NCBI RefSeq assembly: GCF_000299915.1
Contig: NZ_AMRI01000015.1
Coordinates: 1-64,000 of the forward strand
Direction of reading: 5' to 3'
DNA length: 64,000 nucleotides
Source of the DNA: Gallaecimonas xiamenensis 3-C-1
Lineage (GTDB): Bacteria; Pseudomonadota; Gammaproteobacteria; Enterobacterales; Gallaecimonadaceae
Shown here piece after piece: positions 34,606-43,583 of the stretch. A program made the translations under genes and the position numbers. The notes beneath the pieces were generated by a model. The model did not search any database and was not told the origin of the DNA. It saw only the letters and a program-made list of their open reading frames with translations. The stretch's first letter is position 1. Every line of letters begins with the position of its first letter.

Positions 34606-35618
34606 CTGTCGTCCTTATTGTTATTGTCCAGGTAATGCAGGCCCTTGTCGGAGGCCACCCAGGTGCCCTGCCCTTGTGGCTCGGCGGCCAGGGTGGCATT
34701 GCCGAGGGAGCGGGCCTTGGGCAGGAACAGGTAACCGTCGTGACTCTCGTAGAGGTTGCCGTTATTGGCGGTCAGCAGCAGGCTGCCTCCGGTGCCTGCA
34801 TCCAGGCCATTGATGGCGGCCTGGCTGTCAAAACGCAGCGCCGTCCAATGGCCGCCGCCGTCACTGGTGCGAAACAGGTGGCCACGCAGCCCGCCAACCA
34901 ACCAGTTGTCCCTGTCGAGGACGCTAACGGCAAAAAACGACCCCGGGTAGCCGGTGTCCAGGCGCTGCCAATGCTGGCCCTTGTCGGTAGACAGGGCCAC
35001 CAGGCCCATCTCGCCCCCCAAAAGCAGGGTGTCGCCCTGGCCGGCCAGGGCGTTAAGGTGCGGCTGTGCCGCTTCCAGCTCGGCCTGGTAATCTTCCTCG
35101 GAGTCCTCGCGGATCTCTTGGAGATAACTCAAGTCGTCCTCTTTGAGGAAGCCCTCGTGCACTTCTTTTTGCCAGCTTTCACCGCCGTCGCTGGTGCGCA
35201 GGAACAATCCGTAGGCGCCCACGGCGATGCCTTCGCTGGCGTTAAAAAAATGCAGGGCCATCAGCGGTTTTTGCAAAGGGGCGTTGCGATAGACGATGCG
35301 CCAACTGCGGCCACCGTCCTCGGTTTTGAGCAAGGTGGCATCGTGGCCCGCCACAAAGCCGGTGTCCTTGTCCAAAAAATGCACCTGGGTCAGCAAGGAC
35401 GATACCGGGCTGACCTGTTGCTGCCATTGACCCTCTTCCAGACGCACTATCATGCCCTGGTCACCCACGGCCACCAGGCTGTCGCCGGCGCGGGCGATGT
35501 CGGAAAAGAGCAGCTTGTCGAGGCGCTTGGCGGTAAAGGCCGGTACTTTCAGGGGATCAAGGTCGGCGCCCTGGGCCGGTACAGCCAGTGCCAGGCAGAG
35601 TAAAACGGCTTTTTTCAT
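34602..35618 (-). CDS. YCF48/BNR-repeat periplasmic propeller protein
   Basis: The 338-residue protein starts with a signal peptide (MKKAVLLCLALAVPAQGAD). The body has repeated Asp-box motifs: TEDGGRSWR, TSDGGESWQ, STDKGQHWQ and TSDGGGHWT, each followed by a hydrophobic strand, the layout of a seven-bladed propeller like photosystem II assembly factor Ycf48. An acidic insertion (DDLSYLQEIREDSEEDYQAELE) interrupts one blade. I start at ATG 35618, where the signal begins; the frame is open upstream to 35669. It overlaps the RND gene by 4 bp, so it probably works as its periplasmic partner. Precise function unknown. Confidence 0.85.
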   Translation of the reverse strand: MKKAVLLCLALAVPAQGADLDPLKVPAFTAKRLDKLLFSDIARAGDSLVAVGDQGMIVRLEEGQWQQQVSPVSSLLTQVHFLDKDTGFVAGHDATLLKTEDGGRSWRIVYRNAPLQKPLMALHFFNASEGIAVGAYGLFLRTSDGGESWQKEVHEGFLKEDDLSYLQEIREDSEEDYQAELEAAQPHLNALAGQGDTLLLGGEMGLVALSTDKGQHWQRLDTGYPGSFFAVSVLDRDNWLVGGLRGHLFRTSDGGGHWTALRFDSQAAINGLDAGTGGSLLLTANNGNLYESHDGYLFLPKARSLGNATLAAEPQGQGTWVASDKGLHYLDNNNKDDR

Positions 35619-35638
35619 AGGCAATCCACAGCGAGAAA

Positions 35639-35658
35639 AGCGGCCGCAAGCGGCCGCT
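35639..35658. terminator. GC hairpin between DUF1329 and YCF48-like genes
   Basis: AGCGGCCGC pairs perfectly with GCGGCCGCT around AA, 7 bp after the DUF1329 stop. On the minus strand it is followed by TTTTCTCG. It may lower expression of the two downstream genes relative to the two upstream. Confidence 0.6.
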
Positions 35659-35665
35659 GTCAGGA

Positions 35666-37030
35666 TCAACGCAGGCCTTCGCGCCGCAGGGCGGTGGCCG
35701 TAAAGTCGTTGTCGTTAAGGTCGGCAGCAAAGTCGTACATGGCTTCCTGGTTATCCAGACCTATGGCCAGGTAGCGGCGGCTTTGCAGGTCGTAGTAGGT
35801 CTCCAGGGTCGACCAGAGGGTGGGCACCTCGTAGTAGTTCAAGGCATGGGCCATGGCCACCCGGTAGAGCTGATCGCGGTTATCGTAGATATCGGCGATG
35901 GCGATTTGCCAGGAGTCCTCATCGATAAAGAAGACCCGCTTCTTATAGATGTGGCGAAGACCCGGCTTGAGGTTGGCTTCCACCACCCAGACCCGGTGTT
36001 TCTCATAGCGCACCAGTTCCGGATTGATGTGACCGGGCTTCAAAATTTGCTCGTAGCTGACCTTGTCCGAATGCAGCTTGTAGCTGTTATAGGGAATGAG
36101 CAGCTCACGCTTGCCTTTGAGGGTCCAGTCGTAGCGGTTGGGCGACCCGTTGAACATATCGAAGTCGTCGGTGGTACGCAGGCCGTCCGAGGCGGTGCCC
36201 GGGGCGTCATAGGCGACGTTGGGGGCGCGGCGCACCCGGCGCTGGCCGGTATTGTAGGTCCAGGCCTGGCGCGGGGTCTTGACCTGGTCCATGGTCTCGT
36301 GGACCAGCAGTGCGGTACCGGCCAGGCGGGCAGGCTCGGTGACCCTTTGCTTGAACTTGAACAGGATGTTGGACTCCTCCAAGGCCGCCGGGGTCACCCC
36401 GGGCTCGGAGTACTTAAACATGATCTGCTCGTCGAACTTGATCAGGGTGTAGTCGCCACTGGCAGTCGGGGCCGCCTGGCCACCGTTACGGGTGGCGCCC
36501 TTGCCGCGATAGCGCAGGATGTGGTTCCAGATGGCTTCCAGGCCGTTCTTGGGTTCCGGGAAGGGAATGCCCATGGCCACGCCCTTGATGCCGTTGCCCC
36601 CTTCCACCAGTTCGGCGCTGGTGGCGTACTGCTTGGTGGCGTCATAGACGGCCTGGGGGAAAGAGGCGCTGCGGCGGGTCGGATAGACCTTCATCTGGAA
36701 GGTATCCGGGTAGGTGTCGAACATGGCCACCTGGCCGGGGCTCAACAAGTCCTTGTACTGGGCCAGGTTGGCCTTGGTGATGGTGTAGAGCACCGGATCG
36801 TCGGAGAACGGATCCGGGTGATGGTCACCAGGCTTGTAGCCGGCGGGAGCCTTGAGAATGCCGCCATCCCAAGCGGGGATGGAGCCGTCGGCACTGCCGG
36901 CACGTTCGGCCCCCAGGGGGGTCAAATCGTTACCCAGGCGTGCCGCTTCCTCTGGGCTGAGTTTGGCCCAGGCCGGGCTGGCGCTTATGGCCAGTGCCAC
37001 CAGAGACATCATGAGACTGTGCTTTTTCAT
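35666..37030 (-). CDS. DUF1329 family periplasmic protein
   Basis: The 454-residue protein has a Sec signal peptide (MKKHSLMMSLVALAISASPAWA) and the family start KLSPEEAARLGNDLTPLGAERAGSADGSIPAWDGG. DUF1329 proteins have a LolA/LolB-like half-barrel in predictions, a fold that binds lipid acyl chains; no reaction is established. It lies 12 bp after the DUF1302 gene and ahead of the propeller and RND permease genes. In this unit it is the best candidate for carrying a hydrophobic cargo across the periplasm. That role is inferred from context. Confidence 0.88.
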   Translation of the reverse strand: MKKHSLMMSLVALAISASPAWAKLSPEEAARLGNDLTPLGAERAGSADGSIPAWDGGILKAPAGYKPGDHHPDPFSDDPVLYTITKANLAQYKDLLSPGQVAMFDTYPDTFQMKVYPTRRSASFPQAVYDATKQYATSAELVEGGNGIKGVAMGIPFPEPKNGLEAIWNHILRYRGKGATRNGGQAAPTASGDYTLIKFDEQIMFKYSEPGVTPAALEESNILFKFKQRVTEPARLAGTALLVHETMDQVKTPRQAWTYNTGQRRVRRAPNVAYDAPGTASDGLRTTDDFDMFNGSPNRYDWTLKGKRELLIPYNSYKLHSDKVSYEQILKPGHINPELVRYEKHRVWVVEANLKPGLRHIYKKRVFFIDEDSWQIAIADIYDNRDQLYRVAMAHALNYYEVPTLWSTLETYYDLQSRRYLAIGLDNQEAMYDFAADLNDNDFTATALRREGLR

Positions 37031-37042
37031 GATTGGCTTTCC

Positions 37043-39052
37043 TTAAATCGAGTACTTGACGCTCAGGGAGACGAAGTCCCGGTCATCCAGGCGGTCGGTG
37101 GTCCCTACCGCGCCCCAGAATGCCGAGTAGGAGAAATCCACCGACCAGCGGCTTTGGTAGTCGAAATTGACACCGACAGCAGCCTGTTTGCGATCCTCGA
37201 TAAAGAGGAACATGGGGTCGGGGGTGATCCCTTTGACGTCATGGGAGAAGAAGATCCTCGGCGACACGTTGACCCCGGCGAAGACGTTGGGGTAATCGAA
37301 CTTGGCCAAGGCGCGATAGCCCCAGGCAAAGTCGTCCGGGAAGGGATTGGTCTCAACGCCGTCTTGCAGCGCCAGGGCCAGGCCTTCCTTACCCGCTATG
37401 GGGCCGGAGCGGTCGGTGCCGGGACCGTTGAAGCGCAGTTCGCTCTGGTCCGGCATGTCGTGGATCTTGATACCGCCCACTTCGAACACCAACGCCACGG
37501 AGCTGGCACCCAGGGTGGGGCCGAACAGGTGGGTCAGGGTGAACTGGGCCTGGGTGTCGTCCACCAGGCGATAGCCCTGGATGTAGTCCTTAAAGCCGTA
37601 ATCACCGCCGCCAACAGGGTTAAGCTGACTGATATTGGCCAGTTCCGGGCGGCCCACCTTGGCCAGCTGCTCGGCGTAGGCGGCGTAGATAAGCTCGATG
37701 TCATCGACCTGGATAGGCTCGTCCTGGCGGTGGGTTATCTCACCGGAGAAGGCCGTGGTGCCGATGTTGGTGTTGAAACTGAAGCCGTACATCTTGATGT
37801 CTTCCGGGTATTCCAGGAAGCCAGTGGTAAAGGACTCCAGATTGTTGATGCTGTCTTCGTTCAAGCCACCACCCAGCGAGGCGATGTAGGCGATGTCAGA
37901 ACCGATCTTGGTGGGATCGGCGGCGATCGCCGAAATGATCGGCCGGCGGCTGTGGTAGTTCATGAAGTACAGGCCGAACTCGGTGTCGCCCAGTTCCGGG
38001 CTGTACCAGTTCAGTTTCAAACCGTATTGGCCGCCGTCATCGGGCTCCCTTTCCCCTGCCCCGCCCTTGGGCTTGAGGGCCACATAGTTGAAGAGGTTGG
38101 CCAACTGAGTCGGGTCAGCGTTCAGGGCAGCAGTCAAACCGTCCAGATCCAAGTCGACCCGGCCACCGAAACCGAACTGTACGTTGTTGTAGTAACCACC
38201 CTCACCGGCAAAATCGTTGGTGGAGAAATAGGTACCGGGTGAGTCGATATAGATGTGTTCCCAGTCGTACTGGTAGAAGGCCTCGATGCTCCAGTTTTCG
38301 TTGATGGCCAGGGACGACCACAACATGCCCACCGGGATATAGGCTTCTTTAAGATCGGCGCCGGGGGCCTTGAGGCGACCCACGTCGATGGGATTGATCT
38401 CCGACAGGCCGTGGGGAATAAAGGTGCTCTCGCCCCAGTTCACCACCTGTTGGCCCAAGCGCACACTCAGCACCGTTTCGTCTTCGGCCCCAAAGAACCA
38501 GTCGCCGTAGACGTAGGCATCCAGCAGGCGGATGTCCTTACAGGCCAGCTCTTCGGCGTCCTTGTCCCGGCAAGGGTCGGATTTACTACCGGATACCGGG
38601 TTTTCCCAGGCAAAATTGCCGTCATTGAGGGCAAAGTCGTAGAAGTACATGCCACGGATAAAGGCGCCGTAGTCCTGGTACTTGATGCTGAGTTCGTGCA
38701 CCCCTTTGAAAACGGTGCTGAAGTTATCCCACTTGTCGAAGTTCAAGTCGCCGTTGTCGCCGTTGTTGGAATAGGCGCCACGGGACATCCAAACGTCGTT
38801 CTGTGGATAGGTGTAAGGCGATGTCCAGCGGAACTGCGGCTGGTTGGCTTTACCGATAAGATCCATGTTGCGATCTTCTGCGCGCCAGCTGGCGCCCAGC
38901 GAGAAGGTGGAATCGAATGACACCTCCACCTGATCTTCATCACCCAATGTGAAACTGACGGCCTGGGCCTGCATCGACATCATGCCGAACAAGGCCACCG
39001 TCACGCCCATGGCCAGAGGATGTCTGGCAAAGCGTTGAGGCTCCTTTCTCAT
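37043..39052 (-). CDS. DUF1302 family outer-membrane protein
   Basis: The 669-residue protein has a signal peptide (RHPLAMGVTVALFGMMSMQAQA) and then VSFTLGDEDQVEVSFDSTFSLGASWRAEDRN, the usual beginning of DUF1302. The remainder is rich in alternating aromatic strands, and it ends in VSLSVKYSI, with a terminal hydrophobic residue and beta pattern expected of an outer-membrane barrel. ATG 39052 fits the signal; the frame is open to 39157. It is the first gene of the four-gene unit DUF1302-DUF1329-YCF48-RND and would supply the outer-membrane part. Cysteine pair CRDKDAEELACKD may form a loop disulfide. Confidence 0.88.
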   Translation of the reverse strand: MRKEPQRFARHPLAMGVTVALFGMMSMQAQAVSFTLGDEDQVEVSFDSTFSLGASWRAEDRNMDLIGKANQPQFRWTSPYTYPQNDVWMSRGAYSNNGDNGDLNFDKWDNFSTVFKGVHELSIKYQDYGAFIRGMYFYDFALNDGNFAWENPVSGSKSDPCRDKDAEELACKDIRLLDAYVYGDWFFGAEDETVLSVRLGQQVVNWGESTFIPHGLSEINPIDVGRLKAPGADLKEAYIPVGMLWSSLAINENWSIEAFYQYDWEHIYIDSPGTYFSTNDFAGEGGYYNNVQFGFGGRVDLDLDGLTAALNADPTQLANLFNYVALKPKGGAGEREPDDGGQYGLKLNWYSPELGDTEFGLYFMNYHSRRPIISAIAADPTKIGSDIAYIASLGGGLNEDSINNLESFTTGFLEYPEDIKMYGFSFNTNIGTTAFSGEITHRQDEPIQVDDIELIYAAYAEQLAKVGRPELANISQLNPVGGGDYGFKDYIQGYRLVDDTQAQFTLTHLFGPTLGASSVALVFEVGGIKIHDMPDQSELRFNGPGTDRSGPIAGKEGLALALQDGVETNPFPDDFAWGYRALAKFDYPNVFAGVNVSPRIFFSHDVKGITPDPMFLFIEDRKQAAVGVNFDYQSRWSVDFSYSAFWGAVGTTDRLDDRDFVSLSVKYSI

Positions 39053-39283
39053 AACTCTCCCCCTGTATTGCTGCTGGTCAGTTGAATTTGTTGTTTTTAA
39101 ATGGCGCAGGACCACTACTGCAACATCATCTTTACAACAGCCAAGGCGGGGCTGCAACTAGGCTTTGGCTACAAGATGCTGAATTATGTAGGGGTTTATC
39201 GCCGTAATGGCACTGACTTCTGTGCTGCCAAGGCATCATAACAGGTCACACCTCTGACAACAATTGGCAACAATTTTGCGGGA
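39053..39283. other. Intergenic promoter region of the DUF1302 operon
   Basis: The 231 bases hold no convincing gene. The part next to 39053 is the leader of the DUF1302 gene and is more AT-rich than the genes. The part near 39284 follows the DUF2835 stop. I see no strong terminator hairpin or operator. Confidence 0.4.
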
Positions 39284-39505
39284 TTAAGGCAACGGGTAAA
39301 GGCGCTGGATGCGGTTCTGAGAGTCCAGTTCCACGGCAAAACGGCCATGAAGGCCGCTGCCTTGGAGATAGGGCCTGAGGTGGCGAAAGGGAATGGAGAG
39401 CAGCTGGCCGCAGCGGGCGCGCACCAGCAAGCGGCTGTCAGGCCGCTGGTAGGCGGCCTCCAGCTCGCTGTAGTCGAAGGCGAAAGAAACGACGAATTGG
39501 CGCAT
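39284..39505 (-). CDS. DUF2835 family small protein
   Basis: The 73-residue protein matches DUF2835: FVVSFAFDYSELEAAYQRPDSRLLVRARCGQLLSIPFRHLRPYL and LHGRFAVELDSQNRIQRLYPL. The pattern of strands suggests a small PilZ-like barrel, but the glycyl/arginine motif for cyclic-di-GMP is not evident. It follows pepN by 34 bp as in Vibrio and Shewanella and is probably co-transcribed. Function unknown. Confidence 0.85.
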   Translation of the reverse strand: MRQFVVSFAFDYSELEAAYQRPDSRLLVRARCGQLLSIPFRHLRPYLQGSGLHGRFAVELDSQNRIQRLYPLP

Positions 39506-39512
39506 GGCAAGG

Positions 39513-39532
39513 GGCCCGGCTTCAGCCGGGCC
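39513..39532. terminator. GC hairpin between pepN and DUF2835
   Basis: GGCCCGGC (39513-39520) pairs with GCCGGGCC (39525-39532) around TTCA, 7 bp after the pepN stop. There is no U-tract, so it may be an RNA-processing or partial termination element. Confidence 0.5.
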
Positions 39533-39539
39533 TGCTGGG

Positions 39540-42044
39540 TTAGCCAGCCAGGGCCTTGTCCAGCAATTCTCCCAGGTCGGCCGACAGCGCCGGGTTGGCC
39601 TTTAGCCCTTCAAAGAGCTTGCCAAGGGCGGCCTGGCGCTTGGCGTCAAAGCGGCGCCATTGCAGCAAGGGCCCCACCATGCGAGCGGTGGCCTGGGGGT
39701 TGATGGCGTCCAGCTTCGGCAGCACCGCCTCCAGCCAGCGGTAACCGGCCGGGCTGTGGCATTCCGGGTTGTGGGCGATAAAGGTGCCGAACAGGGCCCG
39801 GGTGCGGTTGGGGTTGGCCCAGTTGAAAGCCCCTTGCTCGGTCAGGGCCGGCATCCGTTTCAAGGCCCCATCCCGCTGGCCTTGCAGCATCAGCCACTTG
39901 TCCAGCACCTGGGGGTTGTCTTCGAAACGCTCGGCAAAGTCCTTCAGCAAGCCCTCGGCTTCTTTGAGTTCCCCGGCCACGGCGGCAGTCAGGGCCCCTT
40001 GACGTTCGGTCATGTTACGGGCGCTGTGGTAGCGGTCTTCCACCGCCTTGGCCAGGGGCTCTGCCAGCAAGCTGAGCAGGCTGTTGGCCAGGGCCCGGGC
40101 GCCTTTTTCCCGCACGTCCTTGACCATCTGGTAACGGCCATGAACTACCGCAAAGAGCTGGTCCTGGACCCGGCTGCGCAGGCGCTGGCGAGCCGCCACC
40201 AGACCGTCAAGGTCGATGGTATCGAACCAACCCTGCATGGCGCTAAGGCCTGGTACCTTGAACAATTCACTTTCCAAGAAGGCGTCGGTCAGGGGCTGGG
40301 AGGCGATGTTGTGCAGGGCTTCAAGCCAGAGGTAAAGGGCCTGGTGCTCCTCCCCCTTGAGCCAGGCTTCCACCAGCCGCTGCAAGAGGCGCTCGGCGGC
40401 GTCCACCCGCACAAAGCCGTCGGAGGCCGAGGTCATCAGTGCGGCCAGTTCCTCGTCCGATTGCTCAAACACCAATTTTACCGGGGCCGAGAAGCCGCAC
40501 AGGGGCGCCAGCACCGGCTTTTCGTCAAACTGGCCAAGGGCAAAGATCTGCTCGGCGCCGTCCAGCTGCAATACCTGGCGGCCGTGGCCGATAAGCTCGA
40601 TGGCAAAAGGCAGGGGCAGCGGCCCCTTGGCTTTCTGATCGGCGGTGGCCGGGGTGTGCTGGCTGAGCTTAAGGCCATAGTGGCCCTGCTCCCAGACTTC
40701 CTTGACCGCTACCACAGGGGTGCCCGACTGGCTGTACCAGCCTTTGAAGGCACTCAAGTCCACCTGGTTGGCGTCGGCCATGGCGTCTACGAAGTCGTCG
40801 CAGGTTACCGCCTGGCCGTCGTGGCGCTTGAAGTAGAGATCCATGCCGGCCCGAAAACCGGCCTTGCCCAACAGGCCGTGGAGCATGCGAATGACTTCGG
40901 CGCCCTTGTTGTAGACGGTGACGGTGTAGAAGTTGTTCATCTCCGCTACTGCCTGGGGGCGGATGGGGTGGCTCATGGGGCCAGCGTCTTCGGCAAACTG
41001 GATGGAGCGGATCACCTGGGCTTCTTTGATGCGGGTGGCGCTGGAACCGGCCCAGTCGCTGCTGAACTGCTGGTCGCGGAACACCGTCAGCCCCTCTTTG
41101 AGGCTGAGCTGGAACCAGTCGCGGCAGGTAACGCGGTTGCCGGTCCAGTTGTGGAAGTATTCGTGGGCGATGATGGCGGCGATGTTGTCGTAGTCCTGGT
41201 CGGTGGCAGTGTCGTCATCGGCCAGCACGTACTTGGCATTGAACAGGTTCAGGCCCTTGTTTTCCATGGCCCCCATATTGAAAAAGTCCACCGCCACTAT
41301 CATGTAGCGGTCCAGATCGTATTCCAGGCCGTAGTTTTGCTCGTCCCAGGTCATGGCGCCCTTGAGGGCGTCCATGGCGTGGCGGGCCTGCAGGCGCCGC
41401 CCCTTGTCCACGAAGATCTGCAAAAGCACTTCGCGCCCGCTCTGGGTGGTAAAGCTGTCTTCCAACAGATCAAAGTCCCCCGCCACCAGGGCAAAGAGGT
41501 AACAGGGCTTGGGGTGGGGGTCGTGCCAGGTGGCAAAGTGGCGGCCGTCTGCCAAGGCGCCGCTTTCCACCAGGTTGCCGTTGGACAGCAACTGCGGGAA
41601 CGCGGCCTGCTCGGCAATCACCTTGGTGGTGTAGACCGCCAGGACGTCGGGCCTGTCCTGGAAGTAGGTGATGCGGCGAAAGCCTTCGGCCTCGCATTGG
41701 GTGCAAAAGGCGCCGCCGGACTTGTACAGGCCCTCGAGGGCGGTGTTGGCCTCGGGGTTGATCAGGGTCACCACTTCCAGCACGGCGCTGTCAGCACTGA
41801 TGTCCACCAACAGTTGGCCGTCTTCAAAGCGCGGATCAACGGCCTTGCCGTCCAGGGTCAACGACACCAGCTCCAGATGCTCGCCGTCCAGGCGCAGCAG
41901 GGTGTCTTGCCCTGCCCTTTTCAGGGTGCTGGTGGCGGTGACCTTGGTCTGGGTGTCGTGGAGCTCAAAGCACAGATCCAGGGTTTCGACGGTAAAAGCC
42001 GGGGCACGATAATCCGACAGGCGTTTTACAGGCTTCTTGGCCAT
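39540..42044 (-). CDS. pepN: Aminopeptidase N
   Basis: PepN is a zinc M1 metallopeptidase that removes N-terminal residues from peptides in the cytoplasm. The 834-residue protein has the exopeptidase motif GAMENKGLNLF, zinc site HEYFHNWTGNRVTCRDWFQLSLKEGLTVF (HExxH and downstream Glu) and catalytic Tyr in FYTVTVYNKGAEVIRML. The N-terminal Glu (CTQCEAEGFRRITYFQDRPDVL) is typical. It is about 36 residues shorter than E. coli PepN (870), mainly in the C-terminal helical region. It has its own leader behind a hairpin at 42063-42083. Confidence 0.97.
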   Translation of the reverse strand: MAKKPVKRLSDYRAPAFTVETLDLCFELHDTQTKVTATSTLKRAGQDTLLRLDGEHLELVSLTLDGKAVDPRFEDGQLLVDISADSAVLEVVTLINPEANTALEGLYKSGGAFCTQCEAEGFRRITYFQDRPDVLAVYTTKVIAEQAAFPQLLSNGNLVESGALADGRHFATWHDPHPKPCYLFALVAGDFDLLEDSFTTQSGREVLLQIFVDKGRRLQARHAMDALKGAMTWDEQNYGLEYDLDRYMIVAVDFFNMGAMENKGLNLFNAKYVLADDDTATDQDYDNIAAIIAHEYFHNWTGNRVTCRDWFQLSLKEGLTVFRDQQFSSDWAGSSATRIKEAQVIRSIQFAEDAGPMSHPIRPQAVAEMNNFYTVTVYNKGAEVIRMLHGLLGKAGFRAGMDLYFKRHDGQAVTCDDFVDAMADANQVDLSAFKGWYSQSGTPVVAVKEVWEQGHYGLKLSQHTPATADQKAKGPLPLPFAIELIGHGRQVLQLDGAEQIFALGQFDEKPVLAPLCGFSAPVKLVFEQSDEELAALMTSASDGFVRVDAAERLLQRLVEAWLKGEEHQALYLWLEALHNIASQPLTDAFLESELFKVPGLSAMQGWFDTIDLDGLVAARQRLRSRVQDQLFAVVHGRYQMVKDVREKGARALANSLLSLLAEPLAKAVEDRYHSARNMTERQGALTAAVAGELKEAEGLLKDFAERFEDNPQVLDKWLMLQGQRDGALKRMPALTEQGAFNWANPNRTRALFGTFIAHNPECHSPAGYRWLEAVLPKLDAINPQATARMVGPLLQWRRFDAKRQAALGKLFEGLKANPALSADLGELLDKALAG

Positions 42045-42062
42045 GGGGACTCCTTGCGCGAA

Positions 42063-42083
42063 GAGCCCGGCGTTGCCGGGCTC
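42063..42083. terminator. GC hairpin downstream of nhaC
   Basis: GAGCCCGGC pairs with GCCGGGCTC around GTT, directly after the nhaC stop (42087) and before the pepN start (42044). On the minus strand it is followed by TTCGCG, a poor U-tract. Confidence 0.6.
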
Positions 42084-42086
42084 ATG

Positions 42087-43541
42087 CTATGGGTTGCTGT
42101 CCTGCTGTGGTGGGGTTAACCGCAGGATCTTGACCCCGAGGTAGGCGTATATTACCGCCAACACCGGGTTGATGAGATTGAAGAAAGCATAAAGGAAGTA
42201 GTCCGCCGGGGAAACCAGCAACACCGAATGCATGTAGGCGCCGCAGGTATTCCAGGGCACCAGGGGCGAGGTGATGGTGCCGCCGTCTTCCAATGCCCGG
42301 GACAGGTTGACCGGCGCCAGCCCCCGGCGCTCAAACTCTTCTTTGAACATGCGCCCCGGCATGACGATGGCCATGTACTGGTCGGCGGTCAGCAGGTTGG
42401 CGCCGATACAGGTGCCGATGGTGGCCATGATCAGGCTGCCTGCGCTCTTGGCGGCCCCCAGTAATCCCTGGATCAGCCGGCGCAGCAAACCGGTGCGCTC
42501 CATCACCGCCCCAAAAGACATGGCGCACATGATAAGCCAGACGGTATTGAGCATGGCGCTCATGCCGCCGCCGGAGAGCAGCTCGTCCAAGGTGACGTTG
42601 CCGGTTTGGACGCTGATGCCGCCATAAAGGGTGCGCCACACCAGTTTTAGGGCGGCCAGCAGGCTGTCGTCCCCGGCCAGCTTGGCCACCAGCGGGCCTT
42701 GAAAGACAAGGGCCCAAAGTCCCCCCAGCAAGGCGCCGATAAAGACCGCCGGGAAGGCCGGCATCTTGCGGATGGCCAGCACCAGCAGCACCGCCAGTGG
42801 CGTCAGGTGCCAGACGGCAATGTCAAAGGTGCCGGACAGCCCCGCCAAAATGGCGCTGATCCGGGCCTGGTCGGCCTGGCCATGGATACCAAGGCCCAGC
42901 ACCAGGAACAGAATAAGGGCCAGTACGAAGGACGGCACAGTGGTCCACAGCATGTAACGGATATGGGAAAACAGCTCAGACCCCGCCACCGCCGGCGACA
43001 GGTTGGTGGTTTCCGACAGGGGGGATAACTTGTCGCCAAAATAGGCGCCGGACACTATGGCGCCGGCGGTAATAGGCAAGGACAGCTCCAGCCCCCCCGC
43101 CACCCCCATCAGCGCCACCCCTATGGTAGCGGCCGTGGTCCAGCTGGAACCGATGGACAAGGACACCACGGCGCAGATCAGGCAACTGGCGGCATAGAAG
43201 AGCCCGGGGCTTAACAGTTGCAGGCCAAAGTAGATAAGGCTGGGCACGGTGCCGGCCAACAGCCAGGTGCCGATCAGGGCGCCGACGGCCAGCAGGATCA
43301 ACAAGGCCCCCAGGGAAATACTGATGCCCTTGATGATGCCCTTCTCGATATCCCGCCAGCGGTGGCCGTTTTTCAGGGCAATCACCGCCGCCGCCATGGC
43401 GGCCAGCAGCAGGGCTATCTGGTTGGGCCCATAGGAGGAGTCGTCATGAAACAGGTTCACGGACGCCGCCAACAGGGCAACGAGAATGGCCACCGGAATA
43501 AGGGCGTCAAGGAGTGACGGGGCGCGGGGTTCAGTGCTCAT
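42087..43541 (-). CDS. nhaC: Na+/H+ antiporter NhaC family protein
   Basis: The 484-residue inner-membrane protein has about twelve hydrophobic helices. Family segments are WTTAATIGVALMGVAGGLELSLPITAGAIVSGAYFGDKLSPLSETTNLSPAVAGSELFSHI and RALEDGGTITSPLVPWNTCGAYM. NhaC antiporters exchange sodium for protons; some relatives move malate/lactate or amines. It lies 42 bp downstream of an SNF-type sodium symporter gene, which fits sodium cycling, with a GC hairpin between. No signal peptide. Confidence 0.9.
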   Translation of the reverse strand: MSTEPRAPSLLDALIPVAILVALLAASVNLFHDDSSYGPNQIALLLAAMAAAVIALKNGHRWRDIEKGIIKGISISLGALLILLAVGALIGTWLLAGTVPSLIYFGLQLLSPGLFYAASCLICAVVSLSIGSSWTTAATIGVALMGVAGGLELSLPITAGAIVSGAYFGDKLSPLSETTNLSPAVAGSELFSHIRYMLWTTVPSFVLALILFLVLGLGIHGQADQARISAILAGLSGTFDIAVWHLTPLAVLLVLAIRKMPAFPAVFIGALLGGLWALVFQGPLVAKLAGDDSLLAALKLVWRTLYGGISVQTGNVTLDELLSGGGMSAMLNTVWLIMCAMSFGAVMERTGLLRRLIQGLLGAAKSAGSLIMATIGTCIGANLLTADQYMAIVMPGRMFKEEFERRGLAPVNLSRALEDGGTITSPLVPWNTCGAYMHSVLLVSPADYFLYAFFNLINPVLAVIYAYLGVKILRLTPPQQDSNP

Positions 43542-43553
43542 CAGAATCTCTTG

Positions 43554-43576
43554 GCGGGCGGCTTGGCGCCGCCCGC
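43554..43576. terminator. GC hairpin between SNF transporter and nhaC
   Basis: GCGGGCGGC pairs with GCCGCCCGC around TTGGC, 7 bp after the SNF stop. No U-tract follows on the minus strand. Confidence 0.5.
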
Positions 43577-43583
43577 TGCCGGG

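Noticed and set aside
39196-39510. A 104-codon minus frame overlapping DUF2835
   Set aside because: It is the same strand in another frame; DUF2835 matches a known family while this one is Ser/Pro-rich noise.
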